Source: an uncultured Clostridia bacterium (GTDB lineage Bacteria > Bacillota > Clostridia > Christensenellales > Borkfalkiaceae). From it: 9,115 nucleotides of DNA. Below the pieces are notes generated by a model that saw nothing but the letters and a program-made list of their open reading frames with translations, was not told the origin of the DNA and searched no databases. Position 1 is the first letter of the stretch; each line of letters opens with the position of its first letter. A program made the translations under genes and the position numbers. Location: positions 1-9,115 of the forward strand of contig CANREU010000057.1 of the NCBI GenBank assembly GCA_947629725.1, read 5' to 3'. Below, piece after piece: positions 1 through 5,254 of this stretch.

Positions 1-10
1 GGGGTCCGAT

Positions 11-72
11 GATTGTCAATCCCCACCACCGCCGCAAGCGGCGGAGCCTCCCCTTTGGAAAAGGGTAGGCCT
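11..72 (-). repeat. Hairpin repeat, copy 1 (divergent)
   Basis: Read on the minus strand this stretch has an imperfect stem (46-56 with 60-70, one mismatch), then a perfect GC stem (29-34 with 39-44), then a G-rich TGGTGGGG stretch and the short palindrome GATTGACAATC (11-21). The same order of two hairpins, a GRTGAGGTG-like tail and ATTGRCAAT occurs at 6167-6235, so I regard it as a diverged copy of that family. It lies just downstream of the RuvX-DUF1292 stop codon. No U-tract follows, so it is not a classical terminator, although it could stabilise the 3' end of the message. Confidence 0.5.
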
Positions 73-87
73 TTCGTCGCTCCTTGT

Positions 88-108
88 CTTCCCCCCCGAG
101 GGGGGAAG
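88..108. repeat. GC-rich hairpin after the RuvX-DUF1292 gene
   Basis: CTTCCCCCC (88-96) pairs perfectly with GGGGGGAAG (100-108) across a 3-base loop. It begins 5 bases beyond the stop codon at 113-115. On the minus strand it is followed by ACAAGG rather than a run of T, so Rho-independent termination is unlikely. It resembles the A-hairpin of the repeat family seen elsewhere in the window. Confidence 0.6.
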
Positions 109-112
109 GCTT

Positions 113-886
113 TCACTGCTCGCCGCCGTCGAGTTCCGCCGCTTCGTCGGCGTCCTCGCTGTTCTCCCACAGGTTGCAGAATTCGGCAAACACCTCGTCG
201 AGCAGTTCATCGTCTTCGATGGTCTCGAGGGTCTCGTTGTCCTCCTCCCCCACAAGGCGGAAGATGGCGACCTCGTCCCCCTCGTCCTCCTCATCCTCCT
301 CAACGGCCTCCGCCGTCTCCTCGGGCGCAAAGGCGCAATACCAATCGCCGCGGTATTCAAAGGTCATGAGGTGCTCGAAGCGGTGGGTCGTTCCGTCGTC
401 GTCCACAAGCTCCACGATGTTGTTCTCTTCGTCGTAGTCTTCGCGATCCTCTTTCATCTTATCTCCTTTTCGCGCGAGATACCGCTCGAGCAGATAGGCC
501 GCCGCGAGGGAATCCACGCTCTTTTTTTTCTTGTCTTTCTTTACGCTCACCCCGAGGAAATTGAGATCCTCCCGCGCCTCACGGGTGGTGTAGCGCTCGT
601 CCTCCGTCTCGACGGGGACGTCCGCCGCCGCCCGCAAAGCCGCAAGAAAGCGCTCCGTCTTCTCCGTCTGCACGCTCGGCGTGCCGTCCGTATTGACGGG
701 CAGCCCGCACACGATGAGCCCCGCCCCCCGCTCCTTCACGATCTTGAGGAGGGAAGAGACGTCCTCCCGCAAATTTCCCGTGCGGAAGTAGGTATCGGAG
801 GGCACGGCGTACTCCCCGAAGGGGTCGGTGAACGCCACGCCGACCCGCTTGTCCCCTATATCGAAGGCTGCGATGGGCTTATCCAT
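113..886 (-). CDS. RuvX/YqgF resolvase-like protein fused to a DUF1292 domain
   Basis: 257 aa from the ATG at 886; an upstream in-frame GTG at 904 has no usable ribosome site. Residues 1-143 are a complete RuvX/YqgF domain of the RNase H fold, which in the family acts in Holliday-junction resolution or pre-16S rRNA maturation. Visible motifs are FDIGDKRVGVAF (Asp9), CGLPVNTDG, DERYTTREA and VDSLAAAYLLERYL, so the acidic active-site positions are kept. Residues 144-257 match DUF1292 (B. subtilis YrzB type): NNIVELVDDDGTTHRFE, then an acidic linker and VAIFRLV, with a very acidic C-terminus. In Firmicutes these are normally two neighbouring genes. Here no stop separates them, yet AAGGAG (463-468) sits 5 nt before the internal ATG (455-457), so a free 114-aa DUF1292 protein is also plausible. 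Either fusion or a one-base indel explains this. Confidence 0.88.
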   Translation of the reverse strand: MDKPIAAFDIGDKRVGVAFTDPFGEYAVPSDTYFRTGNLREDVSSLLKIVKERGAGLIVCGLPVNTDGTPSVQTEKTERFLAALRAAADVPVETEDERYTTREAREDLNFLGVSVKKDKKKKSVDSLAAAYLLERYLARKGDKMKEDREDYDEENNIVELVDDDGTTHRFEHLMTFEYRGDWYCAFAPEETAEAVEEDEEDEGDEVAIFRLVGEEDNETLETIEDDELLDEVFAEFCNLWENSEDADEAAELDGGEQ

Positions 887-892
887 GCGACA

Positions 893-921
893 AGTATAGC
901 ACACTCCGCGCGGTTTTGCAA
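893..921 (-). promoter_or_regulatory. SigA-type promoter placing +1 at the ruvX-like start codon
   Basis: The -35 is TTGCAA (916-921, 4/6 to consensus) and the -10 is TATACT (893-898, 5/6), with a 17-bp spacer. The expected +1, seven bases past the -10, is position 886, which is the A of the start ATG. No Shine-Dalgarno sequence precedes that ATG, which fits a leaderless message. Read-through from the gene ending at 940 is also possible because no terminator is visible in between. Confidence 0.55.
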
Positions 922-939
922 GAGTTTCCGCCGCCCTCG

Positions 940-3711
940 CTAATCTTTGGTGAAACGGAAGGAGACCGTATCCGCAAGGTCGCCGAAGATCTTTTTGAGT
1001 CTTCCGCCGAACAGCCCAGAAAGCCGCTTGGGCATGGAGACCTCTTTGAGGGCGGTACAGTGTTCAAACGCCCTCACGCCAATCTCGAGGACGCTCTCGG
1101 GGACCGTGACGGCCGTAAGCCCGTTGCAATCCGCGAACGCCCCCTTGCCGATGATCTGTACGCCGTTTTCGAGGGTGACCTCCGCAAGCGCGGCGCACCC
1201 CGCAAAGGCGTCCTCCCCTATCACGGAGACGCTCTTCGGGAGGGTGATTTTTTCCAACCCGCTGTTTTTGAAGGCCTCCTCCCCAATCTCGGTCACGCCG
1301 ACGGGGAGTGCGATCTCTTTCACCCCGCTGCACCCCGAGAAGGCGCGGTCCTCGATCACGGTCACGCTCTCGGGCAGAACGATGCTCCCGAGCGACGTAC
1401 AGCCGAGGAGGGCCTCTTCGCCGATCGTCTCGCCGCCCGTCACGGTCACCTTCTGCAACTTGTCTTTGGGGAGAAGCGGGAGGACATGGGCGGGCACCGA
1501 CGCCGTGCGGACAGGGGCATACGCCACGCTCCTTTCATGCCCAGTTGCGCTGTCCGTGAACTCGTAAAACTCCCCGATGCCCCCGCCCATATCGAGCTGC
1601 AAGCCGAACGCGCCGTCTTCGGCGAGGACGGAACGGTTCGGGACCGTTACGCTTTCGAGCGCACTGCAATGGGCAAACGCCCCGCTTCCGATGGAGGTCA
1701 CCTTGTTGGTATCGATGCTCCGGAGGGCAGAGCAAGCGAGGAACGCCATTGCCCCGATCGAACGCATGCTGTCCCCCACCGTGACGCTTGTAAGATCTTC
1801 GCACGACTGAAATGCCCCCTCCCCGACCGACCACAAACTGCCGCCGAGAACGATGCTTTCAAGCCCGCTGCCCGCGAACGCGGATTCCCCGATCTCGGTC
1901 ACGCCCTCGGGGATCGCGACGGAGAGGAGGGACATGCAATCCATGAAGGTATCCTCCCCGATCTCCCTGATCCCCGCGGGGAGACGGATATCCGCAAGTT
2001 TGAGGCACCTGAAAAACGCCCCCGCCCCGATCGAAGTCACGCTGTCGGGGAGCGCAATGTCCGCAAGATCGAAGCACTCGCCGAACGCCCCCTCCCCGAT
2101 CGAAGTCACGCTATCGGGAATTACGGCCTTATTTAGTCCCCCGCACGCTGCAAACGCATAGTCCTTTATCGCGGTTACCCCTGCGGGGACCGTGAGTTCC
2201 GTAACTTTTTTGCCGTTTACAAAGAGGCTCCCCCGATTGCACAGCGGGTTTGCCTGCATGTTCCCGAATTCGATCCTGCACCATGCCGCAAGATCGGGGA
2301 CGGTTACGGTCTTCAGGTTCCCGCAGAAGGCAAATGCGTCTCCGCCGATCGAAGTGACGCTCTCGCCGATTGTGACGCCCGTCACCCCGCTGCACCCCGA
2401 GAAGGCCTTCGGCCCGATCGAAGTGATACTTTCGGGAATGACGACGTCGCCGCCCTTCCCCTTGTATTTTTTCAGAACGCCGTCTTCGATTTCGAACTGC
2501 GCGTTCCATATTTCCTCTTCCCGTGCTTTTCTTTCGGCCTCCTCGGTGGCGCGGCGCTGTTCGGCATAACGGAGTTGAGTCTCCCTGCGCTTGCGCTCCT
2601 CCGTCTCCCAGCGCTTGCGTTCCTCTTCCTCCTTCGCGCTGCGCTCCTTCAAGAGCTCCTGCTGCCGCTCTTCCCGCTTTTCCTCCGTCTGTCGCATCAT
2701 CGCTTCGCGCAGTTGTTTGAGTTCCTCCTCGAGAGCGGAGAGGTGCCGTTTGCTCTCCTCTTCCTCCCTTGCCTTGCGCGACCGCTCCTCCTCCCTCCGC
2801 TTTTTCGCCTCGGGGGTGTGTGTTTGCACAAAATCTTCGATGCGGGTGTACGCGTCGGGTTTAGATAGATCGATGCCCTGCACCTTCTTTCCGTTCGGGA
2901 GTTTCTCCACGGGCTTGCCCGAAAAGACGAATGTGAGCGCGTCCCGCTCCTTCTCCTCGTTTGCGAGCATATGTAAGAACCGCGTGTATTCGTTCTTCAC
3001 CCATTTGGTCTGCAAATACTCCTCGTCCGAACACACGATGAGCATGCACTCGCTCGTGTAGAGGGCGTACAGGATAAGAGCCTCGTAGTCGCTCCCCGTG
3101 CGGTTCCTCATCTCCCGCTCGGAGAAAAAGGGCGAATGGCCCCTGTCTTTGAGATAGTAGTAGATTTCGTTCGCGCGGTCGTGATCCGCCGTTTTTCCGC
3201 CCCCGTCTGTCACTTTTACGCACAAAAAGCAGTCGTAATCGAGGCCGCTCGCTTTGAGATCGTAAAATTCTTTACGGATATGGGCGATCTCCTCCGCGCG
3301 CGCAAGATACTCCCGTTTCTGCTCGTTCGTTGCAAGTTCCAATGCGCGGCGGAAGTTCCTGTCGCCCGAAAAGACCTTCTCGGAGATCTCGTGGCAGATG
3401 GGCTGCAAGCGCTCGTTGACCTCGTCCTTTAAGTACTGTACCTTAAACGCGGCGAGCGCCATGCCGAAGTACGCCTCGGGCTCCTCACTATCAAGCTCCG
3501 CGGCCTTTGCATACGCCGTATACGCCTCATCGAATTTGCAGGTGTCTAAATCGTGCTCCCCCATGCGGAGGAAAGAGAGCGCGGCGGGAGAGACGTCCTT
3601 CTTCGGCAAGGTCTGCACATTCCCGCAATAGGTGCAGCGCACAACGCCCCCTACCGCCTCCTGCAACGGAAGCGGCGCCCCGCAATATTTACAGATGAAT
3701 TCTTCGCCCAT
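940..3711 (-). CDS. Zinc ribbon-TPR-TIR-coiled coil-BspA LRR protein
   Basis: 923 aa, with no signal peptide or membrane segment, so cytosolic. Residues 7-29 form a zinc ribbon (CKYCG, CTYCG). About 44-90 are TPR-like helices (DEAYTAYAKAAELD, EEPEAYFGMALAAFK). About 157-250 are a TIR domain: DYDCFLCVKVTD, a KTADHDRANEIYYYLKDRG helix, FFSERE, and SDYEALILYAL, where Glu210 sits at the position of the NADase glutamate, then WVKNEYTRFL. About 300-402 are a highly charged Glu/Arg/Lys coiled coil. About 421-895 hold roughly 18 LRR_5/BspA repeats of 22-23 residues (VTIPxSVTSIGxxAFxxCxxL), including one DLAAWC-type variant (473-503) and a non-repeat stretch near 693-755. The N-terminal half matches the known Firmicutes zinc-ribbon-TPR-TIR family; the LRR half looks like a recognition surface. 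The start is fixed by AAGGAG (3717-3722) 5 nt upstream. A role in immunity or signalling is inference. Confidence 0.88.
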   Translation of the reverse strand: MGEEFICKYCGAPLPLQEAVGGVVRCTYCGNVQTLPKKDVSPAALSFLRMGEHDLDTCKFDEAYTAYAKAAELDSEEPEAYFGMALAAFKVQYLKDEVNERLQPICHEISEKVFSGDRNFRRALELATNEQKREYLARAEEIAHIRKEFYDLKASGLDYDCFLCVKVTDGGGKTADHDRANEIYYYLKDRGHSPFFSEREMRNRTGSDYEALILYALYTSECMLIVCSDEEYLQTKWVKNEYTRFLHMLANEEKERDALTFVFSGKPVEKLPNGKKVQGIDLSKPDAYTRIEDFVQTHTPEAKKRREEERSRKAREEEESKRHLSALEEELKQLREAMMRQTEEKREERQQELLKERSAKEEEERKRWETEERKRRETQLRYAEQRRATEEAERKAREEEIWNAQFEIEDGVLKKYKGKGGDVVIPESITSIGPKAFSGCSGVTGVTIGESVTSIGGDAFAFCGNLKTVTVPDLAAWCRIEFGNMQANPLCNRGSLFVNGKKVTELTVPAGVTAIKDYAFAACGGLNKAVIPDSVTSIGEGAFGECFDLADIALPDSVTSIGAGAFFRCLKLADIRLPAGIREIGEDTFMDCMSLLSVAIPEGVTEIGESAFAGSGLESIVLGGSLWSVGEGAFQSCEDLTSVTVGDSMRSIGAMAFLACSALRSIDTNKVTSIGSGAFAHCSALESVTVPNRSVLAEDGAFGLQLDMGGGIGEFYEFTDSATGHERSVAYAPVRTASVPAHVLPLLPKDKLQKVTVTGGETIGEEALLGCTSLGSIVLPESVTVIEDRAFSGCSGVKEIALPVGVTEIGEEAFKNSGLEKITLPKSVSVIGEDAFAGCAALAEVTLENGVQIIGKGAFADCNGLTAVTVPESVLEIGVRAFEHCTALKEVSMPKRLSGLFGGRLKKIFGDLADTVSFRFTKD

Positions 3712-3735
3712 GATCTCTCCTTTTGTTGCGCTTTT

Positions 3736-3765
3736 ATTATATCACGCGCCGCGGCGGCGTGTCAA
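3736..3765 (-). promoter_or_regulatory. Consensus SigA promoter with palindromic spacer, TIR-LRR gene
   Basis: TTGACA (3760-3765) and TATAAT (3736-3741) are both perfect matches, with an 18-bp spacer. Transcription should start near 3729, giving a leader of about 18 nt that carries the ribosome site. The spacer contains the perfect 10-bp palindrome CGCCGCGGCG (3747-3756), flanked by CACGC and GCGTG (3743-3747 and 3757-3761) arranged as an outer, one-base-offset inverted repeat. This could be an operator between the boxes; no repressor gene is evident nearby. Confidence 0.8.
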
Positions 3766-3842
3766 GAAAAGCGCGGACATACGGCGGAGAGCGCATGCGG
3801 AAAAACGGGCTTTCCACCCCACTCCTACCGCGAAAAGGACAT

Positions 3843-4005
3843 GCTCCCCGCACCCCTATCGCCCGCACGCTATGATCGCTACCGAAGGGCGGCACGCCAT
3901 ACAAATACGTCATGTTGAGCGTAGTCGAAACATGACCTCATTATAATAAGGACACCCTTCGACAGGCTCAGGGTGACGTATTTTATAGCTCCCCGCACCC
4001 CTATC
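3843..4005. repeat. 18-bp direct repeat bracketing a palindromic element
   Basis: GCTCCCCGCACCCCTATC occurs exactly at 3843-3860 and again at 3988-4005. The 127 bp between the copies contains the inverted element at 3903-3983. A local duplication, or an insertion that copied flanking DNA, would give this pattern. No transposase is present. The rest of 3766-3902 shows no gene or RNA that I can recognise. Confidence 0.7.
3903..3983. repeat. Inverted pair of small hairpin repeats (81 bp)
   Basis: Ten-base ends AAATACGTCA (3903-3912) and TGACGTATTT (3974-3983) are inverted copies. Inside, the left arm is a hairpin CATGTT/AACATG (3911-3916, 3929-3934) and the right arm a hairpin CACCCT/AGGGTG (3953-3958, 3970-3975). 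Both loops, read in the same orientation, have the form GAGC..GTCGA. The arms are therefore homologous, with stems that differ in sequence but keep pairing. The middle is A/T-rich (TTATAATAAG). From memory it resembles small palindromic repeats dispersed in many bacterial genomes. Confidence 0.7.
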
Positions 4006-4023
4006 CCTCGGCGACCCTCTTTT

Positions 4024-4080
4024 TACGTCATTCCGAACCGTCCTACTACGTCATTCCGACGCCGCGCCTTGCGCGGCGGA
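4024..4080 (+). repeat. Direct 13-mer copies plus GC hairpin
   Basis: TACGTCATTCCGA occurs exactly at 4024-4036 and 4047-4059, and a third time at 4231-4243. The second copy leads into a GC hairpin, CGCCGCGC/GCGCGGCG with loop CTT (4060-4078). These look like partial, degraded copies of the element at 4231-4302. Confidence 0.6.
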
Positions 4081-4116
4081 GTGAATCTCGCTCTTTCCCG
4101 CCACCCCTCACCCTGC

Positions 4117-4192
4117 CCTCCCCCCTCAGGTATAAGGGGGGAGGCAAGAGAAAGAGCGCCCCACCCCCTACCCCCCCCTCCCACGGAGGGGG
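4117..4192. repeat. Two GC-rich hairpins in the repeat-rich spacer
   Basis: The first hairpin pairs CCTCCCCCCT (4117-4126) with AGGGGGGAGG (4135-4144), a perfect 10-bp stem with an 8-base loop. The second pairs CCCCCTCC (4174-4181) with GGAGGGGG (4185-4192) around loop CAC. On the minus strand each is followed by GGGTGAGGGGTGG- or GGGGGTGGGG-like sequence, similar to the tail of the hairpin repeats at 6167-6331. They are probably degenerate relatives of that family. No coding potential is seen here. Confidence 0.55.
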
Positions 4193-4230
4193 CAACTTCC
4201 CGCCTACTGCGTCATTCAGAACTCGCCCAC

Positions 4231-4302
4231 TACGTCATTCCGAACGAAGTGAGGAATCTCAAAGGGCGAGATTTCTCCTCCCTTCGGTCGTCGAAATGAC
4301 GT
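4231..4302. repeat. Inverted pair of GTCATTCCGA-type palindromic repeats
   Basis: ACGTCATTCCGA (4232-4243) and TCGAAATGACGT (4291-4302) are inverted copies matching at 11 of 12 bases. The left arm folds as ATTCC/GGAAT (4237-4241, 4253-4257) and the right arm as ATTTC/GAAAT (4271-4275, 4293-4297). One base pair differs between the arms and pairing is kept in both. This is the same head-to-head layout as 3903-3983. A diverged half copy, GCGTCATTCAGA, lies at 4209-4220. Confidence 0.65.
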
Positions 4303-4334
4303 GCGGGAGGCGAAGGGCAGAGCGTTTCCGCAAC

Positions 4335-4365
4335 AAAAAAGGAAAACGCCCCGTATCGGGGCGTT
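4335..4365 (-). terminator. Intrinsic terminator of the 64-aa membrane protein gene
   Basis: On the minus strand AACGCCCCG (4365-4357) pairs with CGGGGCGTT (4353-4345) around loop ATA. It is followed by TTCC and a run of six T (4340-4335). It lies directly after the TGA at 4369-4371. Confidence 0.9.
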
Positions 4366-4368
4366 CCC

Positions 4369-4563
4369 TCACTTCTTCTTTTTCTCGGGCTTGCCGTCGC
4401 CGCGGTCGCACTCTTTCAGGCGTTCGTCCATCATCTCGTCCATCTTTTCGAGGAATTCCGCCTGACTTTTCTTCACGACGGAGCGCGCCTTATAGCTGTT
4501 CGCGATCAGGAGTGCGCCGCCGAGCGCGCCGAGCGCGAGCCCGAGACAAAACATCTTTTCCAT
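4369..4563 (-). CDS. Small single-pass membrane protein, unknown function
   Basis: 64 aa from the ATG at 4563, preceded by GGAGGG (4568-4573) with 4 nt spacing. An in-frame GTG at 4575 lies at the edge of that ribosome site and is a less likely start. Residues 4-22 are one hydrophobic, Gly/Ala-rich helix (MFCLGLALGALGGALLIAN). A basic stretch (KARSVVKK) and a charged helical tail ending in EKKKK follow. The positive charges after the helix suggest a short N-terminus outside or in the membrane and a cytoplasmic tail. I recognise no named family; the layout resembles other small Firmicutes membrane proteins of the YtxH kind, without clear homology. It follows the 189-aa gene at 57 bp and ends at a strong terminator, so the two may be cotranscribed. 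Confidence 0.75.
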   Translation of the reverse strand: MEKMFCLGLALGALGGALLIANSYKARSVVKKSQAEFLEKMDEMMDERLKECDRGDGKPEKKKK

Positions 4564-4575
4564 TCTACCCTCCAC

Positions 4576-4593
4576 GGACGGGCGATCCCGTCC
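4576..4593 (-). other. Perfect hairpin just upstream of the small-protein ribosome site
   Basis: GGACGGG and CCCGTCC pair perfectly around a 4-base loop (7-bp stem). The hairpin lies between the stop of the 189-aa gene (4621) and the GGAGGG of the 64-aa gene. No T-run follows, so it is not a terminator. It may be an RNA processing or translation-control structure; this is inference. Confidence 0.4.
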
Positions 4594-4620
4594 TTCACAG
4601 TTTGTGAGGGTATATGCGGG

Positions 4621-5190
4621 TTATTCGCCCCGCCCGCTGCGTAATTTTTCCAATTCGGCGCGGAGCCGCTCGTTCTCCTTCCGTAGGTCGAGCGCGAGGC
4701 GGGAATAGAGCTCGTCGATCTCCCGCTCGAGTTTACGCTGCAAGAAGCTCTTTTCGGGCACGCCTGCCTCCTCCGCCGCCCGCTTCACGCGGTCGGGCTG
4801 TTTCTTTAAGAGGTTACGGTATTTGTTCTGCATGCGAAGCATGAGGCGCTCGTCCCCGTCGGAGACGTTCATGATCGCTTTACGCACCGACATCCCCTTG
4901 CTGCGCTCTTTGAGTACTTTCTTGAGCATCTCGTCCGTCTCCTCCTCGGTGAAGGGGCGTATCTCCCCCGCGCGCAGGTCCTTGCCCTCGAGGATGCGCT
5001 TCACGCGCTCGTCGTCCGTCTTCTTGAGGAAGGCGTAGTAGTAGTTGCGCACGCTCCCCTTTGCGCGGCTGTGCTCCTTTCCGTAGGTCTCGAAGAGATA
5101 GGAGAGGGTCTTGCCCGCATTCTTGCCCGCGTAGATGTATTCGATGAGCCCCATCGCTTCTTCTTCGGTGTAGCCGTTGATCTTGTTCAT
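4621..5190 (-). CDS. Conserved-looking helical protein, unknown function
   Basis: 189 aa from the ATG at 5190, with GGAGGT 8 nt upstream. I do not recognise a named family. The N-terminal half looks compact and helical: YTEEEAMGLIEYIYAGKNAG, then a basic, aromatic segment with RAKGSVRNYYYAFLKK. A second similar unit begins with FTEEETDEMLKKVLKERSKG and continues through RKAIMNVSDGDERLMLRMQNKYRNLLKKQP. Both units have the form T-E-E-E, helix, basic helix, suggestive of a duplicated Myb/SANT- or HTH-like fold, so DNA binding is possible but not shown. Residues from about 150 to the end form a charged coiled coil (LQRKLEREIDELYSRLALDL, ENERLRAELEKL), which suggests oligomerisation. No cysteine pairs, signal peptide or membrane segment are visible. 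It diverges from the plus-strand gene at 5255. Confidence 0.75.
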   Translation of the reverse strand: MNKINGYTEEEAMGLIEYIYAGKNAGKTLSYLFETYGKEHSRAKGSVRNYYYAFLKKTDDERVKRILEGKDLRAGEIRPFTEEETDEMLKKVLKERSKGMSVRKAIMNVSDGDERLMLRMQNKYRNLLKKQPDRVKRAAEEAGVPEKSFLQRKLEREIDELYSRLALDLRKENERLRAELEKLRSGRGE

Positions 5191-5254
5191 GCTTTTTTAC
5201 CTCCGCACACCGATTGTTGACATAATTTTTCCCGCATATACATTTAATATCGGT
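5191..5254. promoter_or_regulatory. A/T-rich divergent intergenic region
   Basis: These 64 bp separate two divergent start codons. The plus strand has TTGACA (5217-5222), and TATACA (5237-5242) or TTTAAT (5243-5248) as possible -10 boxes, but the spacers of 14 and 20 bp are not canonical. If TTTAAT is used, +1 falls on the A of the ATG at 5255. ACCGAT (5209-5214) and ATCGGT (5249-5254) form a short inverted repeat. I see no convincing promoter for the minus-strand gene. Confidence 0.35.

Noticed and set aside
916..2136. 406-codon plus-strand open frame
   Set aside because: It lies wholly antisense to the LRR array. Its apparent repeats mirror the LRR codons, and its product is rich in the residues expected from an antisense GC-rich frame. 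No ribosome site or known motif supports it.
3843..4302. Possible CRISPR array
   Set aside because: Repeats are irregularly spaced, palindromic, in both orientations, and lack uniform spacers or cas genes.
4576..4593. Terminator between the 189-aa gene and the 64-aa gene
   Set aside because: The hairpin is perfect but is followed by GTGGAGGG rather than a T-run, so intrinsic termination is not supported.
3973..4607. Plus-strand frames across the repeat-rich spacer
   Set aside because: They read through palindromic repeats and the terminator and are antisense to the 64-aa membrane protein. The products are Arg/Pro/Ser-rich with no domain.
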